DNA of 64,000 nt. Source: an uncultured Lachnospiraceae bacterium (GTDB lineage Bacteria > Bacillota > Clostridia > Lachnospirales > Lachnospiraceae). The stretch is from positions 1 through 64,000 of the forward strand of contig CAJURU010000006.1 in assembly GCA_910588845.1 (NCBI GenBank), written 5' to 3'. This document shows positions 24,782 to 33,822 of this stretch, one piece after another. A program made the translations under genes and the position numbers. The notes under the pieces are model-generated. The model saw only the letters and a list, made by a program, of their open reading frames with translations. It ran no database searches and was not told the origin of the DNA. How positions within the stretch are numbered: the stretch's first letter is position 1; every line of letters starts with the position of its first letter.

Positions 24782-27700
24782 ATGAAAAGTTTTACAGAGC
24801 CCCTGGAAAGGCTCGAAGAATATAACAAATTAAAAATAAGATTAACAAAAGAGAAAGGGATTATGCAGGTTTCCGGGTGTATTGACACTCAGAAGCCTCA
24901 TTTCATGTATAGTCTTCTGGGAGGGGAGAACAGCGGCATAATTGTCACCTTTCAAGAACAGAAAGCACGGGAGCTTTATGACGCTTACCGCTTTTTTGAC
25001 AGGGATGTGGTCTATTATCCGGCCAAGGACGTGTTGTTTTATCAGTCGGATATCAGGGGAAATCTGCTGACCGCAGAGCGGCTTACGGCAGTCAAATCCC
25101 TGGTTGAGCGGGAACGCGTCACAGTCGTCACGACGTTTGACGCCTTGATGGACCGGGTACTGCCGCTTGCGGAAATCAGTAGATTTATTTTGGAATTCAC
25201 TGTCGCTGATACGCTGGATATGGAGGAAGCGAAGGAAGAGCTGGTGCGCATGGGCTATGAGCGCAATTATCAGGTGGAGGGCGCCGGGCAGTTTGCCATT
25301 CGGGGCGGAATCCTCGATATCTTTCCGCTGACGGAGGAGAACCCCTATCGTATTGAGCTGTGGGGAGATGAGATCGACTCAATTCGCAGCTTTGATGCGG
25401 AGAGCCAGAGGTCAATAGAAAATTTGCAACTTGTGCGTATCTATCCGGCAAGCGAGGTTGTGCTGTCTGAGGAGCGCATAAACCGAGGGCTGGCAAAGAT
25501 AGAGCAGGAGAAAGAACGGCTGTATGCATCCTTGCGGGAGGAGATGAAGACGGAGGAGGCGCATCGCCTGAAAACGTCGGTGGAAGCGTTGGCAGAAGAG
25601 GTCGCAGAACTTGGGCAGAGCAGCGGATTGGACAGCTATCTGGCTTATTTTGCGGAGGAAACGGTATCATTTTTGGACTATTTTGATAGGGAAAAAACAG
25701 TTGTATTTTTGGATGAGCCTGCCAGGATTGCGGAAAAAGGGCGGGTATTGGGGCAGGAGTTTGCCGAGAGCATGCAGCACCGTCTGCAAAAAGGCTATAT
25801 TTTACCGGGACAGATGAACGCCTTGTACGCTGGGGAAGAAATTTTGGCCAAAATGCAGCGTCAGAAATGTGTGGCTTTGACAACCCTGGATTTAAAAGCA
25901 AATGAAATGGATATAAAAACAAGATATAATATAACGACAAGAACGGTCAACCCCTATAACCGCAGTTTTGAACTGTTGGTGAAAGATTTGCAGCAGTATC
26001 GCAGGAAAAAGTATCAAGTAATTCTTTTGTCGGGTTCGCCCACAAGGGCTAAGAATCTGGCAGAAGATTTGCAGGCGGAAGGTCTCAGTTCTTTTTACAG
26101 CGAGGGTTACGATCATTCGCTTCAGGCCGGGGAGGTGATGGTTGCCTACGGCAAATTGAAAAAGGGCTTTGAGTACCCGGATATCAAGTTTGTGGTGATT
26201 ACGGAGAGCGATATTTTCGGAGGAGAGAAGAAACGCAAGAAGAAACGTAAGATCTATGAGGGCGAGAAGATTCAGAGCTTTACGGATTTGAGCGTGGGAG
26301 ATTATGTTGTGCATGAGCAGTACGGCGTAGGTGTTTACCGCGGTATTGAGAAGATTGAGATTGAGAAGACGGCCAAAGACTATGTGAAGATTGAATATGA
26401 CAAGGGCAGTACTTTGTATGTTCTTGCCACACAGCTGGAAGCCATTCAGAAGTATGCCGGAGCCGAGGCTAAAAAGCCCAGGATTAATCGCTTGGACGGA
26501 CAGGAGTGGAAAAAGACTAAAAATCGTGTCCGAGGCGCGGTAAATGAGATCGCCAAAGAGCTTGTGGAGCTTTATGCGGCCAGACAGCAGACGGAAGGAT
26601 TCGTTTACGGACCAGATACCGTGTGGCAGAAAGAGTTTGAAGAGCTGTTTCCTTTTGAAGAGACAGAGGACCAGGCTTTGGCAATTGAGGCTACGAAGCG
26701 GGATATGGAGAGCAAGAAAATTATGGATCGCCTGATCTGCGGGGACGTGGGATATGGCAAGACAGAAATTGCCATTCGTGCCGCTTTTAAGGCGGTGCAG
26801 GAGGGAAAACAGGTGGCGTATCTGGTGCCGACGACAATTTTGGCGCAGCAGCACTATAATACGTTTGCCCAGCGGATGAAGGATTTTCCGGTGCGGGTGG
26901 ATTTGATGTGCCGTTTCTGCACAAACGCCCAGATGAAACAGACTGTGGCGGACTTAAAGCGCGGCATGGCTGATATTGTGGTTGGCACGCACCGGATTTT
27001 ATCTAAAGATGTGGAATTCAAAGATTTGGGCTTGCTGATCATAGATGAGGAACAGCGGTTTGGCGTGGCGCATAAGGAAAAGATAAAGCAGATGAAAAAG
27101 GATGTGGATGTGCTGACCCTGACGGCGACCCCGATTCCCAGGACGCTGCATATGAGTTTGATTGGCATTCGTGATATGAGCGTTCTCGAAGAGCCGCCGA
27201 TGGACCGCCTGCCAATCCAGACCTATGTGATGGAGTACAATGAGGAAATTGTGCGCGAGGCGGTGAACCGTGAACTTGCGCGGGGCGGACAGGTTTTCTA
27301 TGTGTTTAACCGCGTCAATCAGATTGTCGAAGTTACCTCTAAGATTGCGGAGCTGGTGCCGGAGGCAAACGTGGCCTTTGCCCATGGGCAGATGAAGGAG
27401 CGGGAGCTTGAGAATATTATGTATCAGTTTATCAATGGGGAGATCGACGTATTGGTGAGCACCACCATCATTGAGACCGGGCTTGACATTTCTAATGTAA
27501 ACACAATGATAATCCATGACGCCGACAATATGGGATTGTCCCAGCTCTATCAGCTTCGCGGCAGGGTGGGGCGTTCCAACCGTACCGCCTATGCGTTTTT
27601 GATGTACCGCAGAAATAAGATGCTGAAAGAAGTGGCGGAGAAACGCTTGTCGGCAATCCGGGAATTCACAGAGTTGGGCAGCGGCTTCAAGATTGCTATG

Positions 27701-28354
27701 CGGGATTTGGAAATCCGGGGAGCGGGAAATCTGCTGGGCGCAAGGCAGCATGGCCATATGGAGGCGGTGGGCTATGATCTCTATTGTAAGATGCTCAATG
27801 AGGCGGTGAAGAACCTCAAAGGGGAGAAGACAGAGGAACAGTTTGAGACGACGCTTGAGCTGAATGTGAATGCCTTCATTCCGCCAACGTACATTCCCAA
27901 TGAATTTCAGAAACTGGATATTTATAAGCGGATTGCCGTCATTGCGGACAGAGAAGAGAGCGAGGAGATGATGGAAGAGTTGATTGACCGTTTTGGGGAA
28001 CCGCCGAGGTCAGTGGAGAACCTTCTGGCAATCGCACAGTTGAGAGCGAAAGCCCATGACTGCTATTACACTGAAATTAAAGAGAATAGGGATAAAATAA
28101 AATTTGCATTTTATTATCAGGCGAAGATAAATCCGGCAAATATTATGCAGATGGCGGAGAAATACGAGGGCGCGCTTACATTTGTGCGGGATATGAAGAC
28201 GCCGTATTTTGAGTATAGCAAAGATAATAATACCCGCCTCAAGGCGCTGGGGATTTTGGAACAGGTGGAGATGATACTGAATGATACCAGAGAGCTTTTG
28301 GTAGATGAAAATAGTTGCGAAAAATCTGTGAAATCCGAGAAAAACAGTTGCTAG
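24782..28354 (+). CDS. mfd: Transcription-repair coupling factor
   Basis: 1190 residues, full length. It removes stalled RNA polymerase and recruits UvrA to lesions on the template strand. The N-terminal UvrB-like region is followed by the polymerase-interaction domain ('YVVHEQYGVGVYRGIEKIEI'). The SF2 translocase has Walker A 'GDVGYGKTEIAIRAAFKAV', DEEQ box 'LLIIDEEQRFGVAHKEKIK', 'LTLTATPIPRTLHMSLIGIRD' and motif VI 'YQLRGRVGRSNRTAYAFL'. The C-terminal TRCF domain reaches about residue 1150. The start follows TAGGAGGG. Spacing from pth is about 100 bases. Confidence 0.97.
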   Translation: MKSFTEPLERLEEYNKLKIRLTKEKGIMQVSGCIDTQKPHFMYSLLGGENSGIIVTFQEQKARELYDAYRFFDRDVVYYPAKDVLFYQSDIRGNLLTAERLTAVKSLVERERVTVVTTFDALMDRVLPLAEISRFILEFTVADTLDMEEAKEELVRMGYERNYQVEGAGQFAIRGGILDIFPLTEENPYRIELWGDEIDSIRSFDAESQRSIENLQLVRIYPASEVVLSEERINRGLAKIEQEKERLYASLREEMKTEEAHRLKTSVEALAEEVAELGQSSGLDSYLAYFAEETVSFLDYFDREKTVVFLDEPARIAEKGRVLGQEFAESMQHRLQKGYILPGQMNALYAGEEILAKMQRQKCVALTTLDLKANEMDIKTRYNITTRTVNPYNRSFELLVKDLQQYRRKKYQVILLSGSPTRAKNLAEDLQAEGLSSFYSEGYDHSLQAGEVMVAYGKLKKGFEYPDIKFVVITESDIFGGEKKRKKKRKIYEGEKIQSFTDLSVGDYVVHEQYGVGVYRGIEKIEIEKTAKDYVKIEYDKGSTLYVLATQLEAIQKYAGAEAKKPRINRLDGQEWKKTKNRVRGAVNEIAKELVELYAARQQTEGFVYGPDTVWQKEFEELFPFEETEDQALAIEATKRDMESKKIMDRLICGDVGYGKTEIAIRAAFKAVQEGKQVAYLVPTTILAQQHYNTFAQRMKDFPVRVDLMCRFCTNAQMKQTVADLKRGMADIVVGTHRILSKDVEFKDLGLLIIDEEQRFGVAHKEKIKQMKKDVDVLTLTATPIPRTLHMSLIGIRDMSVLEEPPMDRLPIQTYVMEYNEEIVREAVNRELARGGQVFYVFNRVNQIVEVTSKIAELVPEANVAFAHGQMKERELENIMYQFINGEIDVLVSTTIIETGLDISNVNTMIIHDADNMGLSQLYQLRGRVGRSNRTAYAFLMYRRNKMLKEVAEKRLSAIREFTELGSGFKIAMRDLEIRGAGNLLGARQHGHMEAVGYDLYCKMLNEAVKNLKGEKTEEQFETTLELNVNAFIPPTYIPNEFQKLDIYKRIAVIADREESEEMMEELIDRFGEPPRSVENLLAIAQLRAKAHDCYYTEIKENRDKIKFAFYYQAKINPANIMQMAEKYEGALTFVRDMKTPYFEYSKDNNTRLKALGILEQVEMILNDTRELLVDENSCEKSVKSEKNSC

Positions 28355-28376
28355 CACAAAAAAAAAGAACTATAAT
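28348..28376 (+). promoter_or_regulatory. Promoter for the PrsA-like lipoprotein
   Basis: TTGCTA (28348-28353) and a perfect TATAAT (28371-28376) are separated by 17 bp, overlapping the end of mfd. A G+C-rich leader of about 100 bases with several short palindromes, including CCCCGCGGGG, separates it from the start codon at 28496. Confidence 0.65.
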
Positions 28377-28495
28377 ACTATTAAATGCGCCGGAAAAACA
28401 GGCGAAAGTTTTGCCGCGGCGGCCGGCAGGGGAGGCGAACTGCCTTGCGACGAGCGCCCCGCGGGGAAAATTAAAGATACGCACAGGAGGATATT

Positions 28496-29719
28496 ATGAA
28501 AGTGAGAAAATTACTGCCGCTGCTCATGGCTGCGGTATTGGGAGTGTCCGCATTGACCGGATGCGGCAATAGTATTGATGCAAATAAGGTTGGTGCAACG
28601 CTGGATGGGCAGGAGATTTCTTTAGGATTTATGAATTTTATGGCCCGCTATCAGCAGGCAATTTACGATGGGCAGTTTTCTTCTATGTTTGGCGGGCAGA
28701 CGGATACCTGGAGCCAGGAGCTGTTTGAACAGGGCACGGATGCCGAGACCTCTGTGAAGAAGAATGTTGCCGACAGCATAGAGGAATTTTATTTGCTGGA
28801 AAAGCACATGGCGGACTATAAAGTTGAGGTTACGGACGAAGAGCTGACAGCCATGGACGAAGCTGCTGACAAGTTTATGGAGGATAATTCCAAGAAGGCG
28901 TTGAAGCAGCTGGGAGCAACGAAAGAATATGTAAAAGAGATGCTGCGCCTGTCCACGATCCAGGCTAAGATGCGCACTGCAATCCATGCGGAAGTGGACA
29001 CAGAAGTGTCTGACGAGGAAGCTGCGCAGAAGACAATCAGTTATGTGCAGGTAGCGTGCAAATCGACCACGGATGAAGAAGGGAAGACTGTAGAATATAC
29101 AGAGGAAGAGAAAGAAAACATTAAGAAACAGGTAGAGGATTTCCGTAAATCAGCCAAGGATGATTTCAAGGCGGCGGCAGAAAGCGCAGGCTATACGGTA
29201 TCGGAGGCTTCCTTTGGCGATAAAGATGAGAGCTATACCTTAGATGACGCAGTTATTGAGGCGGCTAAGAAATTGTCTGAAGGCAAGATCAGCAAGGTAA
29301 TTACGACAGACGATAACTACTATGTGGTGCGTATGGACAGCACATTTGACAAGGAAGCAACGGAGACTAAGAAGAAATCCATTGTTACTACGCGTAAGAA
29401 TGAGCATTACACAGAGGTTTGCGACGGATATAAGGAAAACGTAAAATTTGAACTCAACGAGGAAGAGTGGGCGAAGGTTAAATTTGATGAGCTGTTTTCC
29501 ATAAAGGCAACCGAGACAGAGGAGGCGCAAGACGAAGCGACTGATAATGAGGCAGACGCAGCAGCGGATGATGCGACTGATAATGAGGCAGACGCAGCAG
29601 CGGACGAAGCGGCAGATAATGAGGCAGACGCAGCAGCGGACGGAGAGACTGATAATGCAGCAGACCAAGCTGCAACGGATGATGCAGCCGATGATAATGC
29701 AGATAAGGAAGAACCGTGA
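28496..29719 (+). CDS. PrsA/SurA-like foldase lipoprotein with acidic repeat tail
   Basis: 407 residues. A lipoprotein signal ends in 'GVSALTGCGNS', so Cys22 or so is lipidated and anchored outside the membrane. A SurA_N-like helical region (about 30-180) is followed by a segment resembling a degenerate parvulin domain ('LDDAVIEAAKKLSEGKISKVITTDDNYYVVRMDSTFD'). Typical parvulin active-site residues are not evident, so chaperone function is likelier than isomerase activity. The last ~65 residues are a run of 12-residue Asp/Ala/Glu/Asn repeats. Its role is probably folding of secreted proteins, of which this locus has several very large ones. Confidence 0.82.
   Translation: MKVRKLLPLLMAAVLGVSALTGCGNSIDANKVGATLDGQEISLGFMNFMARYQQAIYDGQFSSMFGGQTDTWSQELFEQGTDAETSVKKNVADSIEEFYLLEKHMADYKVEVTDEELTAMDEAADKFMEDNSKKALKQLGATKEYVKEMLRLSTIQAKMRTAIHAEVDTEVSDEEAAQKTISYVQVACKSTTDEEGKTVEYTEEEKENIKKQVEDFRKSAKDDFKAAAESAGYTVSEASFGDKDESYTLDDAVIEAAKKLSEGKISKVITTDDNYYVVRMDSTFDKEATETKKKSIVTTRKNEHYTEVCDGYKENVKFELNEEEWAKVKFDELFSIKATETEEAQDEATDNEADAAADDATDNEADAAADEAADNEADAAADGETDNAADQAATDDAADDNADKEEP
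29537..29680 (+). repeat. 36-bp tandem repeat (four units) in the foldase gene
   Basis: Units start at 29537, 29573, 29609 and 29645, each 36 bases; the last is degenerate. Each encodes a 12-residue unit such as ATDNEADAAADD. In-frame gain or loss of units would change tail length without breaking the gene. Confidence 0.85.
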
Positions 29720-29770
29720 GAAATCTGACTTGCAGAATTTAGCCGGTTTTAACCGGATATTGTAATTGGG

Positions 29771-29816
29771 AGAGGGTATGAGAGACGGAGAAATATCGTT
29801 TCCATACCCTCTTTTA
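29771..29816 (+). terminator. Terminator after the foldase gene
   Basis: AGAGGGTATG (29771-29780) pairs with CATACCCTCT (29803-29812) and is followed by TTTTA. The long loop can form a smaller inner stem. Confidence 0.75.
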
Positions 29817-29843
29817 TATCTTAGAGAGTTAAGGTGTAGAAGG

Positions 29844-30899
29844 ATGAAAAAAATATGCCGGGCAGGAATCCTTGTGGCAGTGGTAATTGTGTTTGCAGGA
29901 CTCGTCTGTATGCAATACCGGGATCAGAATCCACAGCGGTATGAGGGACAGTTTTTTGACTGTTTTGATACGGTGACGATGATTACCGGGTATGCCGACA
30001 GCCAGCAGGATTTCTCAGAAAAGCTTGAACTGCTTCAGGCTAAACTTGTGTATTACCATCAGCTTTACGATATTTACCACACATATGACGGTGTCAACAA
30101 TCTCAAGACAATCAACGATAATGCCGGGGTGGAAGCTGTAAAAGTGGATGCGGAAATCTTCGATTTGCTCAAGTTCGGGAAGGAAATGTATGATAAGACT
30201 GAGGGCAGGCTGCATATTGCGTACGGCAGCGTGCTCTCTCTGTGGCATGAATACCGTGAGGAAGGATTGCGGAACCCGCTCCAGGCAAAGCTGCCGCCGC
30301 AGGCGGAGCTTGAGGCGCGCGCCGCGCATATAGATATAGAAAAGGTAATACTCGATGAGCAGTCCTCCACCGTTTATCTTGCCGACGCGCAGATGTCTTT
30401 GGATGTGGGGAGTATCGGCAAGGGGTATGCCGTACAAAAACTTGCAGCGTATGCCAGAGAAATTGGCCTGAAACATGCGTTGATTTCCGTAGGTGGAAAT
30501 GTATGTGCAGTAGGGGAGCGGGCAGATGGGACGCCCTGGCGTGTAGGGATAGAAAATCCGACGCTTGACAGCGAGAAACCGTACCTGGCGGCAGTCGGGC
30601 TTTCGGATGGATGTCTTGTCACAAGCGGCGACTATCAGCGGTATTATGAGGTGGATGGGGAGCGGTATTGTCATATTATTGACCCTGAGACCAATATGCC
30701 GCCGCAATATTTTGCCTCCGTGTCGGTACAGGCAGAGGATTCCGGCGTTGCCGATGCGTTGTCGACATCTCTGTTTAATATGGAGTATGCGCAGGGCGTT
30801 TCCCTGGTAGACAATATGGAGGGCGTAGAGGCAATGTGGGTAGGAAAGGATGGTGAAATCCGTTATTCCAGCGGGTTTAAAGTCTATGAAGAAAAATGA
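29844..30899 (+). CDS. apbE: FAD:protein FMN transferase (ApbE)
   Basis: 351 residues from the ATG at 29844; the frame opens 26 codons earlier but inside the preceding terminator. One N-terminal membrane segment or signal anchor places the enzyme outside. It attaches FMN from FAD to Thr/Ser of target flavoproteins such as Rnf or Nqr subunits. Motifs: 'LDVGSIGKGYAVQKLAAYAR', 'HALISVGGNVCAVGERADGTPWRVGIENP', and C-terminal 'VADALSTSLFNME' carrying the metal-binding acidic residue. It overlaps the next gene by 14 bases, forming with it and the Gx transporter a trio known from many anaerobes. Confidence 0.92.
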   Translation: MKKICRAGILVAVVIVFAGLVCMQYRDQNPQRYEGQFFDCFDTVTMITGYADSQQDFSEKLELLQAKLVYYHQLYDIYHTYDGVNNLKTINDNAGVEAVKVDAEIFDLLKFGKEMYDKTEGRLHIAYGSVLSLWHEYREEGLRNPLQAKLPPQAELEARAAHIDIEKVILDEQSSTVYLADAQMSLDVGSIGKGYAVQKLAAYAREIGLKHALISVGGNVCAVGERADGTPWRVGIENPTLDSEKPYLAAVGLSDGCLVTSGDYQRYYEVDGERYCHIIDPETNMPPQYFASVSVQAEDSGVADALSTSLFNMEYAQGVSLVDNMEGVEAMWVGKDGEIRYSSGFKVYEEK

Positions 30900-31260
30900 T
30901 CTTAAATTGCTGGCAGTTTTGCTGGGGCTTGCCCTGGCCGCCTTTGTGGGGATGTCCCTTTATGCGCGTTTTACGACGAAAGAGCCGCAGGCGGTTGTCC
31001 TTTTAGATGGCAAAGAGCGGGGCCGCTATTCTTTATCAGAGGAAACGGTGGTGGAAATTCGTCAGGAGGACGGCAGTTATAATATATTACAGATTCGTGA
31101 TGGAAAGGCTGAAATCACAGAGGCTTCCTGCCCGGATAAGATTTGTGTCAATCACCGTCCGGTGCGCGGGCAGGGTGAAAGTTTGGTGTGCCTCCCGAAC
31201 CGGTTGGTGGTGGAGATAGAGAATGGAGAAGACCTTGGGATAGACGCTGGTACGAGGTAG
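30886..31260 (+). CDS. NusG domain II-containing exported protein
   Basis: 124 residues from the ATG at 30886, inside the end of apbE. One N-terminal membrane helix ('LKLLAVLLGLALAAFVGMSLY') precedes a small beta domain ending 'ASCPDKICVNHRPVRGQGESLVCLPNRLVVEIE'. The Cys-xxxx-Cys ... Cys-Leu-Pro pattern is the hallmark of the NusG_II family found beside ApbE and Gx transporters. Its function is not established; a role in extracytoplasmic redox or flavin chemistry is an inference from context. It is unrelated to transcription factor NusG apart from the fold. Confidence 0.85.
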   Translation: MKKNDLKLLAVLLGLALAAFVGMSLYARFTTKEPQAVVLLDGKERGRYSLSEETVVEIRQEDGSYNILQIRDGKAEITEASCPDKICVNHRPVRGQGESLVCLPNRLVVEIENGEDLGIDAGTR

Positions 31261-31358
31261 CGGGGTGTGACGGTGAGGGTCAAAGAATGATGAGGATCGA
31301 CATGGCAGCTGGCGGGAGATTTGCAATTGTGTGAGAGATTGTAGAGTGGAGGACAAAA

Positions 31359-31868
31359 ATGGCAAAGAAAACGGCGTATTTGGGAATGTTCACAGCGTTG
31401 GCGTTCGTATTTTCTTATATTGAGTTTCTTTTGCCCATCAACCTGGGTATACCGGGGATAAAGCTGGGGCTGGCAAATCTTGTCAGTATTGTAGCCTTAT
31501 ATACGATGGGCGCTTCGTGGGCGTTTCCCTTGTCGCTTGTGCGGATTTTACTTACAGGGCTGACATTTGGCAACCCGGCAAGCATGATATATAGCCTTGC
31601 AGGTGGAATATTAAGTCTTGCTATAATGATTGTCGCGAAACGGTGTAAGCTGTTTTCTGTCACTGGGGTCAGTGTGTTGGGCGGCGTTTTCCACAATGTA
31701 GGACAGATATTAGTCGCTATTTTGGTTGTGGAGACTGCAAGTCTCTTGTATTATCTGCCAGTGCTGATTTTATCTGGAACTGCCGCGGGTGTGCTAATAG
31801 GATTATTATCATCTATATTAATTCGACACTTAAGAAAAATCACAGAGATGGAACAGGTGGGGAGATGA
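31359..31868 (+). CDS. Gx transporter family protein (heptaprenyl diphosphate synthase component I-like)
   Basis: 169 residues with about five membrane helices ('AYLGMFTALAFVFSYIEFLLP', 'GIKLGLANLVSIVALYTMG', 'LVRILLTGLTFGNPASMIYSLAGGILSL', 'GVFHNVGQILVAILVVET'). It resembles ECF-type substrate-binding membrane components, and databases call it either Gx transporter or heptaprenyl diphosphate synthase component I. It follows apbE and the NusG_II gene, so a vitamin or cofactor substrate, or a quinone-linked role, has been suggested for the family. The start follows GGAGG. I see no partner ATPase of the ECF type nearby. Confidence 0.82.
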   Translation: MAKKTAYLGMFTALAFVFSYIEFLLPINLGIPGIKLGLANLVSIVALYTMGASWAFPLSLVRILLTGLTFGNPASMIYSLAGGILSLAIMIVAKRCKLFSVTGVSVLGGVFHNVGQILVAILVVETASLLYYLPVLILSGTAAGVLIGLLSSILIRHLRKITEMEQVGR

Positions 31869-31998
31869 ATAAGCGGTAAGACCTTTAGGCACAATAGAAA
31901 TTACAAAATGCAAAATGTTTGCCATTAACAAATAATCATGATAGAGAAACAATAGATAAAAAATTAAATCATATATCAATAAAGTGAAGGGACTGGTT

Positions 31999-33768
31999 AT
32001 GAAAAAATTACTTGTTTTTTTGAATAATTACAAAAAGGAATGTATATTGGCGCCCTTGTTTAAAATGTTAGAAGCGTCGTTTGAATTGATTATACCATTG
32101 GTTGTGTCGGCAATTATTGATGTGGGCATCGCCAAGGGTGATGGACATTATATCGTACGTATGTGCTTTATTATGGTAGCTTTAGGGCTCCTGGGGCTCG
32201 TCAGTTCCGTGACGGCGCAGTATTTTGCAGCTAAGGCGGCGGCAGGTTTTGGCACGAAGGTGCGGCATGCGCTGTTTGCGCATATCCAGAGTTTTTCTTT
32301 TTCGGAGATTGATAAGGCAGGGACGGCCACGCTGATTACCCGCATGACGAGCGATATTAACCAGGTGCAGTCGGGGGTCAATATGGTGCTGCGCCTGTTC
32401 CTTCGCTCCCCCTTTATCGTGTTGGGGGCGATGGTGATGGCTTTTACGATTGATGGCAAGTCAGCCCTGATTTTTGTGGTGACAATCCCTTTATTATCGC
32501 TGGTAGTATTTGGTGTGATGGCGGCCAGTATTCCGCTGTACCGCAAGGTGCAGGAAAGGCTGGATAGAGTGCTGGGAATTACCAGGGAGAACTTGACCGG
32601 CGCCAGGGTAATCCGCGCGTTCCATAAAGAGGAGGAGGAAAAGAACCGTTTCGAGGAAGGGTTGGAGAATCTCACCGCTATGCAGACGCATGTAGGCAAA
32701 ATCAGCGCGTTTTTAAATCCTGTCACTTATGTGATTATCAATGCGGCAACGATTGTCCTGCTCTATACGGGGGCAGTTCAGGTAGATGTCGGTAATCTCA
32801 CGCAGGGGGAAGTGGTGGCGCTGGTAAATTATATGTCGCAGATTCTCGTAGAACTCATTAAGCTGGCGAATCTGATTATCACAATTAACAAAGCAGTTGC
32901 CTGTGGAAATCGCGTATCTTCTGTTTTGGACATGGAGAGCACGATGCCGGTGGACGCTTCCGCTTCCTTCCGGGAGGGAGAACAGAAGAGTCCTTCGTTT
33001 GAGAAGCCAGATGACGGCAATATCATGGTACAGTTTGAACATGTGGGGCTGACGTATCAGGAAGCCGGGGCGGAGAGCCTGTCTGACATTGATTTTTCTG
33101 TGAAAAAAGGCGAGACCGTAGGTGTGATTGGCGGTACTGGTTCGGGGAAAACCTCGCTTGTGCACCTGATTCCCAGGTTTTATGATGCGACGCGCGGCAA
33201 GGTGCTTGTGGCGGGGCGGGATGTCCGGGAATATTCTCTGGAAGAGCTGCGGCAGAAAGTAGGCATTGTCATGCAGAAATCCGTGTTGTTTGCGGGTACA
33301 ATCCGTGAAAATTTGCGCTGGGGCAAGGCCGATGCTACGGATGAAGAACTCTACGAAGCGTTGCAGACGGCGCAGGCGAGAGAAGTCGTGGAGGGCAAAG
33401 CCGGTAAGCTTGACGCGCCTGTGGAGCAGGGAGGCAAGAATTTTTCCGGCGGGCAGCGGCAGCGTTTGACGATTGCCCGTGCGCTGGTGCGCAAGCCGGA
33501 GATTTTGATTTTGGATGACAGCGCGTCGGCGCTCGATTATGCTACGGACGCCAGGCTGCGCTTGGCAATCCGCGGGATGAAAGAGAAGCCCACGGTGTTT
33601 ATCGTTTCCCAGCGTACTTCCTCCATCCAGCATGCCGATAAGATTATCGTTCTCGACGATGGAGAGATTGCAGGCATGGGCACGCATGAAAAGCTGCTTT
33701 GTGATTGTGCGGTTTACCGGGAAATCTACGATTCCCAGTATAAAAAAAGTAATGCGGCCGTTTCCTAA
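31999..33768 (+). CDS. ABC exporter half-transporter, degenerate-site subunit
   Basis: 589 residues from the ATG at 31999 (GAAGGGA upstream). Six membrane helices are followed by an ATPase domain with Walker A 'GVIGGTGSGKTSLVHLIPRF', signature 'NFSGGQRQRLTIARAL' and Walker B 'ILILDDSASALD'. The catalytic Glu after Walker B is Asp here, whereas the next gene has Glu. This asymmetry is the mark of heterodimeric type IV exporters such as TM287/288 or BmrCD, which move drugs or peptides outward. The linker around residue 330 is Ser/Glu-rich. Substrate unknown. Confidence 0.92.
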   Translation: MKKLLVFLNNYKKECILAPLFKMLEASFELIIPLVVSAIIDVGIAKGDGHYIVRMCFIMVALGLLGLVSSVTAQYFAAKAAAGFGTKVRHALFAHIQSFSFSEIDKAGTATLITRMTSDINQVQSGVNMVLRLFLRSPFIVLGAMVMAFTIDGKSALIFVVTIPLLSLVVFGVMAASIPLYRKVQERLDRVLGITRENLTGARVIRAFHKEEEEKNRFEEGLENLTAMQTHVGKISAFLNPVTYVIINAATIVLLYTGAVQVDVGNLTQGEVVALVNYMSQILVELIKLANLIITINKAVACGNRVSSVLDMESTMPVDASASFREGEQKSPSFEKPDDGNIMVQFEHVGLTYQEAGAESLSDIDFSVKKGETVGVIGGTGSGKTSLVHLIPRFYDATRGKVLVAGRDVREYSLEELRQKVGIVMQKSVLFAGTIRENLRWGKADATDEELYEALQTAQAREVVEGKAGKLDAPVEQGGKNFSGGQRQRLTIARALVRKPEILILDDSASALDYATDARLRLAIRGMKEKPTVFIVSQRTSSIQHADKIIVLDDGEIAGMGTHEKLLCDCAVYREIYDSQYKKSNAAVS

Positions 33769-33822
33769 GTCTGGCAATGGGAACGTGATTGACAAAACGA
33801 ATGGTACCTCTGGAGGTAAGCG

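Noticed and set aside
25892..27757. Antisense frames of 320 and 252 codons inside mfd
   Set aside because: Opposite strand of a complete, motif-rich mfd gene; no start signal or known domain.
29240..29668. Cys/Ile-rich antisense frame in the foldase gene
   Set aside because: Product of reading the 36-bp repeats backwards.
29537..29680. CRISPR-like array
   Set aside because: The units are contiguous without spacers and are in frame within a coding region. No true CRISPR array was seen anywhere in the window.
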